Below, piece by piece: positions 1-10,970 of a stretch of DNA of 64,000 bases. The notes beneath the pieces were generated by a model that saw nothing but the letters and a program-made list of their open reading frames with translations, did not search any database and was not told the origin of the DNA. A program made the translations under genes and the position numbers. This DNA comes from Gordonia sp. SL306 (GTDB taxonomy: Bacteria > Actinomycetota > Actinomycetes > Mycobacteriales > Mycobacteriaceae): contig NZ_CP113063.1 of the NCBI RefSeq assembly GCF_026625785.1, forward strand, positions 4,960,001 through 5,024,000, given 5' to 3'. The first letter of the stretch is position 1; each line of letters starts with the position of its first letter.

Positions 1-1
1 C

Positions 2-627
2 GGCTGGATCGCCGACCGGGTGAGCGCCTCCCTGGCGAATCGCGACGAGTCGGTTGCCCATCGCCGGACCTCGGTGACCGGCGTCAACGAATTCCCGAAT
101 CTCGACGAGAAGGCCTTGGGCTCAGACGTGGCCGACGCGACCGACGTACCGCTCGGGGCGCCGCGACTCGCGCGGGTCGGGCGTTCGTTCGAGGAACTGC
201 GCGATCGGTCCGACGCCGTCCTCGCCGACACCGGCCGGCGACCCACCGTTCTGCTGCTACCGCTCGGATCCGTCGCGGAGCACAACGGCCGGACCACGTT
301 CACCGCGAACCTTCTTGCCGCCGGTGGTATCTCGGTGGTGAACCCAGGACCCCTGACCGCCGACAGTATCGCCGCGGCGGTGGGAGACGCGAACACATCG
401 ATCGCGGTGATCTGCGGCAGCAAGCAGCGGTATGCCGACGACGGCGCCGCCGCGCTGCAGGCCGCCCGCGCCGCCGGTCTGCGCACTGTGCTGCTGGCCG
501 GGCCCGAGAAGGAGTGGCCCGACGGAGACGACCGGCCGGACGGATCGCTGCGGGTCGGTATCGATGCGGTGGCGATCCTGCGCGACCTTCTCGACCAGCT
601 GACCCATGAACCAGCGGGAGCGACATC

Positions 628-631
<4 letters not shown>
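2..631 (+). CDS. mutA: methylmalonyl-CoA mutase small subunit, C-terminal part (5' end outside window)
   Basis: The frame is open from base 2 and stops at 631, giving the last 209 residues. This corresponds to the C-terminal domain of the beta (small) subunit of the heterodimeric mutase, which interconverts (R)-methylmalonyl-CoA and succinyl-CoA in propionate metabolism. The region PTVLLLPLGSVAEHNGRTTF sits where the catalytic subunit has its cobalamin motif. Here EHNGR replaces DxHxxG, as expected for the non-catalytic subunit, which does not bind B12. The next gene, mutB, starts inside the last codons (ATGA overlap at 628-631), so the two subunits are translationally coupled. The assignment rests mainly on the mutB partner. 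Confidence 0.9.
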
Positions 632-2927
<2,296 letters not shown>

Positions 2928-2931
<4 letters not shown>

Positions 2932-3965
2932 TGGGCGATCAACCCGCAGGTCCGGCCACGGCGGCGCGGAGATCGATCGATGTCGACGCCCTCGCGGCGG
3001 CGGTTCGGGCCGATCGGCGTTCCGACCTCGCCCGGGCCATCACGCTCGTGGAGTCGGCCCGGCCGGATCATCGCGCGGCCGCCCAGAAATTGCTGCTGCG
3101 CCTGACCCCGCACGCGGGGAACTCGTTCCGGGTCGGGATCACCGGGGTGCCCGGGGTGGGGAAGTCGACCACCATCGAGGCACTCGGGATGTACCTGATC
3201 GAGCAGGGGCACAAGGTAGCAGTGCTCGCGGTGGATCCGTCGTCGACGCGCACCGGCGGCTCCATCCTGGGCGACAAGACCCGGATGGGGCGCCTCTCGA
3301 TGTCCAAGGATGCCTACATCCGCCCGTCGCCGACCTCCGGAACCCTCGGCGGGGTGGCCAAGGCGACCCGCGAGAGCATCGTGCTGCTCGAGGCAGCCGG
3401 ATTCGACGTGGTCCTCGTGGAGACGGTCGGGGTCGGCCAGTCCGAGGTGACGGTCGCGAACATGGTCGACACCTTCACGTTCCTGACGCTCGCCCGTACC
3501 GGGGATTCGTTGCAGGGCATCAAGAAAGGCGTCCTGGAACTCGCCGACGTGGTGGTGGTCAACAAGGCCGACGGTAAGCACCTCACCGAGGCCAAGGGGG
3601 CGGCCCGCGAACTCAAGAACGCGCTGCGGTTGATCTATCCGCACGACGCCCTGTGGGTGCCACCCGTGCAGACGATGAGCGCGATCGAGAACGTCGGCGT
3701 CGCCGAGTACTGGGACGCCGTACTCCGCCACAAGCAGACCCTCACCGACGCCGGGCAGTTCGCGGCCCGGCGCAATCAGCAGCAGATCGACTGGACGTGG
3801 GCGATGGTGCGCGACATCGTCCTGTCGCGCCTCGGCGAGAGTCCAGAGGTCAAGGGGATCCGCACCGAGGTCGAACAGCAGATTCGGTCGGGCGACCTGA
3901 CGCCCGCGCTCGCCGCGCAGCGGATCGTCGACGCATTCGACGGCCGTCCGACGTCGTCGTCGTGA
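2928..3965 (+). CDS. meaB: methylmalonyl-CoA mutase-associated GTPase MeaB
   Basis: A G3E-family P-loop GTPase (ArgK/MeaB/YgfD group) of 345 residues. It gates cobalamin delivery to the mutase and protects or reactivates the enzyme. The Walker A motif GVPGVGKS is at residues 73-80, DVVLVETVGVGQSE is the switch/Walker B region, and VVVNKADG is the NKxD base-recognition motif. The first codon is either GTG at 2928 (overlapping the mutB TGA) or ATG at 2931; they differ by one residue. The name argK in older annotations is misleading, because the mutase context fixes the role. It converges on the DUF5995 gene with a 21-bp gap. Confidence 0.95.
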
Positions 3966-3986
3966 GCGGCGCGCCGCCGATCCGGA

Positions 3987-4826
3987 TCAGTCGAGCTCCA
4001 TGACGATCCGGGACGGCGACGACGCGACCTCGTCGAGCACCCTGATGTTGTGTGCCACATCGCGACTCTCGCGACTCGCCACCTCCACCACCGCGCGGTC
4101 GAGCACGCCGATCAGACCGGGCGGATCGAAGACGAGGGCGGACTGACGGGCCACCTGCAGGTCGCGGGCCGTGATGGTCGCGCGCCGGAGGAAACCCGGT
4201 TCCAGTGCCAGCACGGTGGCGAAGCGCCAGGCGCTGTCGCGGAATCCCTTGATCGCCCCGTTCAGCAGAAAGATCTGGTGTCGCGCAAAGGTGGCGTAGA
4301 TGTCCGCCAGGGCAAGGGAGAGGTCGTTCAGGTCCTCCACCACACCGTTCAGCTGACCGGCCAGGACCGCATTGACGGTGTCGAAATCCCTCCGGAGTGA
4401 CGTCAGATGCCCGCGGCCGGTCGACTCCACAGCGGCGATGCCGAGATCGAGGACGATATGGCTGTTGATGCCGGACAGCATGTGCTGCAGGATGATCGGA
4501 TCAGATCGGTCGGCGCCCGCGAACGTGGCTCGCCACGATCGGGTGGGTTTCGGGAACTGGTCGGGATGGAAATGGCCGTTCACGGCGTCGAGATACCGGG
4601 ACGCGAACACAGCGTCGAATCGCTCCATCCGCGGACCATCGTCGAAGACGCCGTCGTCGATGGCGACGCCCACGGCAAGGGTGATGCGTTTGTAGAGGGC
4701 CGCAAAGTATCCCAACCGGTTCGATTCGCGGCCCGACCACGCGATGATCGTGTCGATCGCCGCCACCACCTCGTCGATGGTGTGGGCCGGTGGTAGCGGC
4801 GGCGGTGGAATCGGTCGGCGCGGCAT
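3987..4826 (-). CDS. DUF5995 family protein, function unknown
   Basis: About 279 residues, mostly helical, with the pattern I associate with DUF5995: FAALYKRIT, ERFDAVFASRYLDAV and QHMLSGINSHIVLDLGIAA. The conserved N-H-(I/V)-x-x-D-L segment might bind a metal, but no reaction is known to me. The chosen start is ATG at 4826, because CAGAAT lies 6 nt upstream of it, matching the leaderless pattern seen across the window. Longer alternatives begin at 4862 and 4880. The proline-rich stretch after the start (RRPIPPPPLPP) looks like a disordered tail. It lies 3' of the siderophore-binding lipoprotein on the same strand with a 94-bp gap, but nothing else links it to iron uptake. Confidence 0.8.
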   Translation of the reverse strand: MPRRPIPPPPLPPAHTIDEVVAAIDTIIAWSGRESNRLGYFAALYKRITLAVGVAIDDGVFDDGPRMERFDAVFASRYLDAVNGHFHPDQFPKPTRSWRATFAGADRSDPIILQHMLSGINSHIVLDLGIAAVESTGRGHLTSLRRDFDTVNAVLAGQLNGVVEDLNDLSLALADIYATFARHQIFLLNGAIKGFRDSAWRFATVLALEPGFLRRATITARDLQVARQSALVFDPPGLIGVLDRAVVEVASRESRDVAHNIRVLDEVASSPSRIVMELD

Positions 4827-4920
4827 ACGTCGATTCTGAACGCCCGTTCCCCTCGACGACATGGTGGACCGACAATTCATCTCCTGGGATGACGGCGTCG
4901 CGGCGCCGGCCGAGCTGATG

Positions 4921-5916
4921 TCAGAGTCGTTGCGCCACCGGGTTCAGCAGATCGATCACATACCCGACCGACGGGGCGCTGGGCACACCGAAGGCAGGTG
5001 CGTTGTCGTTGGTCAGATAGACGACGGTGTCGTTCTCCACGGCTGTCAGGCCGTTCCAGCCCGAGACCTTCTGATAGGCCGAATCGTCGCCGAGGGTCCA
5101 GGCGACCAAGAGATCCGAGTCGAGCAGATCGATGCGTTCCGAGGAGATCCGCGATCGGGTCACGGTGCCGGTGTGCTCGGCAGCCAGCTTCGGATTCAGT
5201 GTGAACCCCAGCTGCGCGAGGAGGCCGGCGGCGGGATCCTCCACCGAATTGATCGCGCCGACATCGCCGGTCGGCTGGAACTGGGCGAAGGTGAACGTCT
5301 TGCCGGCGGCGTTCGGGTGGTCCGACCTGAACCTCGTGATCTTGTCGTTCGTCCCGTCGACGAGATCATCTGCGGCCGCATTCTTGCCGAACATCGTGCC
5401 CGTGGCCTGGGTGATGTCCTCCCAGGTGTCCACGGTGGCGCCCTTCTTCATCACCGGGATGGTCGGGGCCAGCGCGCTCAGCCGGTCGTAGTTCTTCTGG
5501 CCACCGGTGTACCCGGCGAGGATGAGATCGGGTTTGTATGCCGCCACCTTCGAGATGTCGAGGGCTGCCATCGATCCGACGATCTCGACCTCGGAATCGT
5601 GTTCCGGGGTCCACGCGAATCGATTGTTCGGTCCCGAATAGCCCTGCTCGGCGAACTGCGCCGTGATCGGGATGTCCAGGGCGGCAAGGGTGTCGGTCCA
5701 GTTGGAAGCCAGGCTGATCACGCGCTGCGGGCGGTGCTCGATCGACGTGGTGCCGTACTGGTGGTCGATCGTGACCGGGGTGTAGGCGACGCTGCTGTCG
5801 GTGCTGCTGTCGGTGCTGCTGTCGTCGGCGGGCGCCGAACACGCCGCGACGAGCGAGACGAGGGCGGCGGTCACCACGACCACCAGGGCTTGTAATGCGA
5901 AACGCAGTTTCTTCAT
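4921..5916 (-). CDS. iron-siderophore ABC transporter substrate-binding lipoprotein
   Basis: A 331-residue periplasmic-binding-type protein of the FepB/FhuD/FecB class. It has a basic N terminus, a hydrophobic stretch (residues 8-22) and the lipobox LVAAC with the lipidated Cys at 26. A Ser/Thr/Asp repeat tether follows, then the mature domain with IEHRPQRVISLASNWTDTLAAL, the usual entry into the first lobe. It lies 65 bp downstream of entA on the same strand, so it is probably expressed from the iron-controlled promoter at 7386-7404 with entB and entA. No permease or ATPase accompanies it; those must be encoded elsewhere. The ligand is inferred to be the ferric siderophore made by this locus. 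Confidence 0.88.
   Translation of the reverse strand: MKKLRFALQALVVVVTAALVSLVAACSAPADDSSTDSSTDSSVAYTPVTIDHQYGTTSIEHRPQRVISLASNWTDTLAALDIPITAQFAEQGYSGPNNRFAWTPEHDSEVEIVGSMAALDISKVAAYKPDLILAGYTGGQKNYDRLSALAPTIPVMKKGATVDTWEDITQATGTMFGKNAAADDLVDGTNDKITRFRSDHPNAAGKTFTFAQFQPTGDVGAINSVEDPAAGLLAQLGFTLNPKLAAEHTGTVTRSRISSERIDLLDSDLLVAWTLGDDSAYQKVSGWNGLTAVENDTVVYLTNDNAPAFGVPSAPSVGYVIDLLNPVAQRL
5792..5824. repeat. 12-bp tandem repeat in the lipoprotein tether
   Basis: The unit CTGCTGTCGGTG occurs at 5792 and 5804 and continues partially from 5816 (about 2.75 copies). Being a multiple of 3 it stays in frame and encodes the Ser-Ser-Thr-Asp repeat directly after the lipidated cysteine of the binding protein. 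Copy-number change would only alter tether length. Confidence 0.85.
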
Positions 5917-5981
5917 GGGCTACCGATCAGTCTGGGAATCGTCGAGGGAAGAGGAAGTCGTTGTCGTGGCACGCACTTGCA

Positions 5982-6701
5982 TCACATGTCCAATGTCGCG
6001 CCACCGTCGACACGCAGGTCGTGCATGGTGACATGCTGGGCCGCGTCCGAGGCCAGAAAGACGACGGCAGCAGCGATGTCGGCGGGCTCGGCGATGCGCT
6101 GCAACGGTATGCCGAGCCGATATCGATCGGGGTCACCCGCCAGCACCGCGTCCCGATCGGTCGGGGACGACCACATGCCGCGGAGCATCGGGGTGTCGGT
6201 GGAGCCCGGTGAGACGATGTTGACGCGAAGCCCACTGGAGGCGCTTGCCAATCCGACGCTGCGCGCATAGGAGGTCGCAGCGGCCTTGGACGCCGCATAC
6301 GGTGCCATCTCGGCGCGGGGCGTCGCAGCCGCATTGCTGGAGATGACCACGGCGCACCCACGACCGCGCTGCGTCATCGCCGAGACCGCCGCGTCGAGGA
6401 CATGTCTCACACCGCCGGCGTTCACAGCCATGCAGCGGTCCCAGTCGTCGGTCATGACACCTGCAGCGGTGACCACGAGGTCCACCGGTCCTGCTGCCTC
6501 TTCGTATGCGCGCCAGGCCGTTTCGACGGCAGACCGATCGGTGACGTCGACCGGACGGATGCCCGGACCGCAGACGTCCCACCCGTCCACCTCGGCGCCG
6601 GCGGCCCGGAGGGCACCGACGACGGCGCGACCGATGCCACCGTCCGCGCCCGTGACAACCGCCCGGCGGCCCGCGATGCCGGCGACGCTTGCGTCGATCA
6701 C
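5982..6701 (-). CDS. entA: 2,3-dihydro-2,3-dihydroxybenzoate dehydrogenase (EntA/DhbA-type SDR)
   Basis: A 239-residue classical short-chain dehydrogenase. It oxidises 2,3-dihydro-2,3-dihydroxybenzoate to 2,3-dihydroxybenzoate (DHB) with NAD. The cofactor motif TGADGGIG is near the N terminus, the NAG segment is in the middle and the catalytic Y-x-x-x-K is in APYAASKAAA. The C terminus, LRVDGGATLDM, is typical of the family. The GTG start at 6701 overlaps the TGA of the upstream isochorismatase by 4 bp (GTGA), so the two are coupled. A longer frame reaching 7022 is only the shadow of the isochorismatase gene. Specificity within the SDR family is inferred from the neighbouring DHB genes. Confidence 0.92.
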   Translation of the reverse strand: MIDASVAGIAGRRAVVTGADGGIGRAVVGALRAAGAEVDGWDVCGPGIRPVDVTDRSAVETAWRAYEEAAGPVDLVVTAAGVMTDDWDRCMAVNAGGVRHVLDAAVSAMTQRGRGCAVVISSNAAATPRAEMAPYAASKAAATSYARSVGLASASSGLRVNIVSPGSTDTPMLRGMWSSPTDRDAVLAGDPDRYRLGIPLQRIAEPADIAAAVVFLASDAAQHVTMHDLRVDGGATLDM

Positions 6702-7381
6702 CGCGCCGATCCGGTTGTCAGTGATTCGGTGGGTGCGGCGTCGGCGGCCGCCGTCGCCTGCACGGCCTCGACGACCTCGTCGGTGGTCACCACGAGCCCG
6801 GCGCGCTTGCCGATGTACTCGGCCGCCATCTCGTGCTCCTCGCGGGTGAAATCGCCCATGGCATCGACGACGAAGAACGGTGCGACGTCGCTCATGAAGG
6901 CCTCCGTGGCGCTGATCATGCATCCCATGTGGGCGTACACGCCCACGACGATCAGCTGGTCGCGTCCGTGATGGCCGAGCAGTTGGCGGAGGTCGGTGCG
7001 CTGGAAGCCGGAATAGCGCCACTTGGTGACCTCGATGTCGCCGAGGCGTGGGTCGAGTTCCGGGATGATCTCCTCGTCGCGACCCGCGTCGAGCCCGGCG
7101 CCCCAGAAGTCGGCGAGGATGCCACGTCGCGAGGGATGCTGGTCACCCGGCTGGGCCGTGTAGACGACCGGGACCCCGGCACGTTGGCACGCCTCACGGA
7201 TCCGGACCATGTTCGGCAGCGCCGTCGCCATCGGTTCCTGCTCCACCTCGTAGGCATCGATGAAGTACCGCTGCATGTCATGGATCAACAGCGCGGTGCG
7301 CGGGGCCTCGAGTGTCCAGTTCACGCGACGGGGGAACGGTCCACGGGGAATCTGGTAGGGGTTGATTGAAGGAATCGCCAC
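6698..7381 (-). CDS. entB: isochorismatase, stand-alone domain (EntB N-terminal type, no carrier domain)
   Basis: Hydrolyses isochorismate to 2,3-dihydro-2,3-dihydroxybenzoate and pyruvate. The 227 residues cover only the cysteine-hydrolase-fold domain: ALLIHDMQRYF with the catalytic Asp, VTKWRYSGFQRTDL with the catalytic Lys, and GVYAHMGCMISATEAF at the active-site Cys region. E. coli EntB and B. subtilis DhbB continue into an aryl carrier domain; here the protein ends after the hydrolase, and a separate carrier is encoded at 10677-10970. The GTG start at 7381 is preceded by TACCCT (+ strand 7388-7393) 6 nt upstream and by no SD, so translation is probably leaderless from within the IdeR box. 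Confidence 0.93.
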   Translation of the reverse strand: MAIPSINPYQIPRGPFPRRVNWTLEAPRTALLIHDMQRYFIDAYEVEQEPMATALPNMVRIREACQRAGVPVVYTAQPGDQHPSRRGILADFWGAGLDAGRDEEIIPELDPRLGDIEVTKWRYSGFQRTDLRQLLGHHGRDQLIVVGVYAHMGCMISATEAFMSDVAPFFVVDAMGDFTREEHEMAAEYIGKRAGLVVTTDEVVEAVQATAAADAAPTESLTTGSAR

Positions 7382-7385
7382 TCCA

Positions 7386-7404
7386 TTAGGGTAGCCTCAC
7401 CTTC
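7386..7404. promoter_or_regulatory. IdeR/DtxR iron box shared by divergent entB and entE
   Basis: TTAGGGTAGCCTCACCTTC matches 14 of 19 positions of the consensus TTAGGTTAGGCTAACCTAA. The whole intergenic gap is 24 bp (7382-7405). The box contains TAGCCT (7392-7397), 8 nt before the entE ATG, and on the other strand TACCCT, 6 nt before the entB GTG. One iron-repressor site could therefore silence two divergent leaderless promoters. Confidence 0.82.
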
Positions 7405-7405
7405 T

Positions 7406-8983
<1,578 letters not shown>

Positions 8984-9028
8984 CGGCGACCGGGCCGCGT
9001 TCCGCGGATCGACCGGGGTGGCGCGGGC

Positions 9029-10324
9029 TCAGCTCACCGCGTGCTCGGGTGCGGGTTCTCGGCGCACGCCGACCAGCGACCGCAGGGTCAGCGCCGCGAT
9101 CAGCGACAGTACGACCATCACGATCCCGTAGTAGACGATGGCCTCCGACGCCACCCAGATGGTGCCGAAGGCACCGGCGACCAGCGCGCCGACGGTGACG
9201 CCGCCGACCTCCTGCGCCATCCAGATCCCGTTCACCCGACCCAGCAGCGGTCCGGGCGTGTGGTGCTGGATGATGGAGTACCGCAACACTTCCTGGATGG
9301 CCTCGATGAAGCCGATCACCAGGAGCAGCGCGAGGGCGAGCCACGCCACCGGGGCCAGTCCGAAGAAGATCTGCACCACGAACGCGGCTGTCAGCGCGGT
9401 CACGAGGATTCGGCCGGGGCGTTGTACCGACGCCAGCCAGCCGCTGGTGAGCGCGGCGATCATCGCCCCGGTCGCGACCGCGGCGTAGAGCAGGCCGGTG
9501 GCACGTGCGTCACCGTCGAAACGCTCGGCGACCAACGCAGGGAGCAACGCGACCACGCCCGCGCCCACCATGGCCAGGACGCCCACGATCATCACCCCGG
9601 ACACCACCCGCTGCTCGAGGATGAAGCGGACGAACGACGGGGGTGTGGTCGCCGACGGCTCGCCGTCCTCCGGCGCGGGCTTCGGTGGCGCGCCGACGAC
9701 GGGCGCGGTCGGGGGCATCGACGGCAGACCGATCAAGATCAGCACCGTGGTGGTCGCGAGGCAGGCGGCGACCACATAGGCCCACTCGACGCCCGCGCCG
9801 GCGATGATGAATCCGGCGATCCCCGGTGAGACCGCCGTCCCGACACGTACGGTCAGCGCGCTGAGTGCGCCGACCGCGACGAGTTTGTCGCGCGCGATGA
9901 TGGTCGGGACCGCCGCCATCAGCGCCGACGACGAGAGGGCGCCGATCAGGCCGTCGAAGCCCGCCAGCCCGTACAACACCGCAACCGACGGGGTTGCGGC
10001 GACGGCCCCGAATGCGTTGACAGCCAGTCCCGCGAACGCCAGCGCCGCCGCACCGCGGCCGATCAGGATGAGCCGTTTGCGGTCGAATCGGTCGGCCAGG
10101 GACCCGCCGACGATCATGCCCACGAAGGTGGTGATGCCGGTGACCGCCGTGGCCGCACCGACCTGGGCCGACGATCCGGTCAGGTCGAACATCTGCACCG
10201 GCACCGAGACCAGCAGCAGGCCGATACCGATGAGTGAGATGAGCCGCGCCACGAAGATCCGCCGGAACGGCTTGCTCTCCCGCAGTGGTGAGATGTCGAT
10301 CAGGAGGGACCGCGGGCCGTTCAT
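9029..10324 (-). CDS. entS: MFS siderophore exporter, EntS-like
   Basis: About 431 residues with 12 predicted membrane helices. The N-terminal segment (FRRIFVARLISLIGIGLLLVSVPVQ) and the GGSLADRFDRKRLILIGRG loop resemble the enterobactin exporter EntS. It probably exports the finished siderophore. The start is chosen at ATG 10324, preceded by GGAG at good spacing and aligned with the EntS N terminus. The frame stays open to 10453, where an ATG sits 16 nt from the iron box, so a 43-residue hydrophilic extension cannot be excluded. It converges on entE (45-bp gap), but its IdeR box at 10470-10488 places it in the same iron regulon. Confidence 0.9.
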   Translation of the reverse strand: MNGPRSLLIDISPLRESKPFRRIFVARLISLIGIGLLLVSVPVQMFDLTGSSAQVGAATAVTGITTFVGMIVGGSLADRFDRKRLILIGRGAAALAFAGLAVNAFGAVAATPSVAVLYGLAGFDGLIGALSSSALMAAVPTIIARDKLVAVGALSALTVRVGTAVSPGIAGFIIAGAGVEWAYVVAACLATTTVLILIGLPSMPPTAPVVGAPPKPAPEDGEPSATTPPSFVRFILEQRVVSGVMIVGVLAMVGAGVVALLPALVAERFDGDARATGLLYAAVATGAMIAALTSGWLASVQRPGRILVTALTAAFVVQIFFGLAPVAWLALALLLVIGFIEAIQEVLRYSIIQHHTPGPLLGRVNGIWMAQEVGGVTVGALVAGAFGTIWVASEAIVYYGIVMVVLSLIAALTLRSLVGVRREPAPEHAVS

Positions 10325-10469
10325 GCGTGGCACTCCGATCGGCGGGTTCGGTTGGCCTGCATCCGAATTCCTTCCTGGCTGGCGAGCATGTCGGGAAAGG
10401 GCGGAAAACGTCGTGCTCGGCGTCGGTGACGGACGCCACTCGCCGGGGTCCATGTTCGACGGCGGAAAC

Positions 10470-10488
10470 GTAGCTTAGCCTACCCAAG
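10470..10488 (-). promoter_or_regulatory. IdeR/DtxR iron box upstream of the exporter
   Basis: Read on the minus strand the site is CTTGGGTAGGCTAAGCTAC, 14 of 19 matches to the IdeR consensus with the core TAGGCTAA intact. It contains a TAGGCT -10-like hexamer directed toward the exporter gene. Confidence 0.78.
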
Positions 10489-10557
10489 CTTGGAAACGTT
10501 GAATCAGTCCGTTCATCCCGCTCGAAAGAGATAGGCGCTCGCCGACCGCTCCCGAAG

Positions 10558-10576
10558 GAAGGTTAGCCTAAGCAAT
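10558..10576 (+). promoter_or_regulatory. IdeR/DtxR iron box upstream of ArCP-halogenase operon
   Basis: GAAGGTTAGCCTAAGCAAT has the complete central TTAGCCTAA and 14 of 19 consensus matches. TAGCCT (10564-10569) reads as the -10 element for rightward transcription through ArCP, halogenase and antiporter. Confidence 0.8.
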
Positions 10577-10637
10577 GTCATCGTTCCTCTGCAGCGTTCG
10601 GCAACCGCCGTGCGAGATCTGCGAGGACCCGCAGTAG
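10575..10637 (+). CDS. candidate leader ORF, 20 codons, three cysteines
   Basis: ATG at 10575 follows the TAGCCT hexamer of the iron promoter by 5 nt and opens a 20-codon frame ending with TAG at 10635-10637, 39 nt before the ArCP ATG. Codons 6, 13 and 16 are TGC (Cys). If transcription starts where the -10 suggests, this would be a leaderless small ORF at the mRNA 5' end. Cys-containing leaderless leader peptides that modulate downstream genes have been described in mycobacteria; function here is speculation, and chance is a real alternative for so short a frame. Confidence 0.3.
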   Translation: MSSFLCSVRQPPCEICEDPQ

Positions 10638-10676
10638 AGGCCATCCCACCGATGGCGGAAATGAGGAGATCACCGC

Positions 10677-10970
10677 ATGACGACGAATGGCTCGACACTC
10701 ACCAGGGAAGGGATCATCCGCGACATCGCCGAGATCCTGCAGATACCCGTCGAGGAGATCGGCGACGACACCAACGTCCTCGACGTCGGTCTCGATTCGG
10801 TCCGGCTCATGTCACTGATCGAACGCTGGCGGGCCGCCGGAGCGGTCAAGGCCGACCTGGTGGCATTGGCAGCGGATCCGATCGTCGGCGCGTGGGTTCG
10901 GGAGCTCGCAGCGGATCCGGAGCCAGACGCGGCTTCGGCGACCGGAGCCACCGAGGGGGTAGAGAGATGA
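10677..10970 (+). CDS. free-standing aryl carrier protein (EntB C-terminal-type ArCP)
   Basis: A 97-residue phosphopantetheine carrier domain. The attachment serine is in VLDVGLDSVRLMSLIERWR, which closely resembles the ArCP of EntB, including the R-x-M and RWR contacts for EntE and the NRPS. It would carry DHB as a thioester after loading by EntE. The start ATG at 10677 has GAGGAG about 8 nt upstream. It ends in an ATGA overlap with the halogenase, so carrier and halogenase are made together. That coupling is the main reason to think the halogenase acts on the carrier-bound aryl group. A Sfp-type PPTase needed for activation is not in the window. Confidence 0.9.
   Translation: MTTNGSTLTREGIIRDIAEILQIPVEEIGDDTNVLDVGLDSVRLMSLIERWRAAGAVKADLVALAADPIVGAWVRELAADPEPDAASATGATEGVER

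Larger units (their letters stand above)
10325..10676. other. divergent control region between exporter and carrier-protein operon
   Basis: A 352-bp stretch without an established gene. It holds the exporter leader (10325-10469), an IdeR-type box for the exporter (10470-10488), about 70 bp of spacer, a second IdeR-type box for the carrier/halogenase operon (10558-10576), a candidate 20-codon leader ORF (10575-10637) and the ArCP ribosome binding site (GAGGAG, about 8 nt before the ATG). Confidence 0.7.

Noticed and set aside
3967..3978. GCGGCGCGCCGC palindrome between meaB and the DUF5995 gene
   Set aside because: Short GC-only palindromes are expected by chance in this composition; at most it contributes to a weak convergent terminator.
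6702..7022. N-terminal extension of the entA frame
   Set aside because: The added residues are a frame-shifted reading of the isochorismatase gene. The SDR fold begins right at GTG 6701, which overlaps the upstream stop in the usual coupled way.
10325..10453. 43-residue N-terminal extension of the exporter
   Set aside because: It is hydrophilic and not found in EntS-like proteins, and a good ribosome binding site precedes ATG 10324. It is kept only as an alternative because ATG 10453 is close to the iron promoter.
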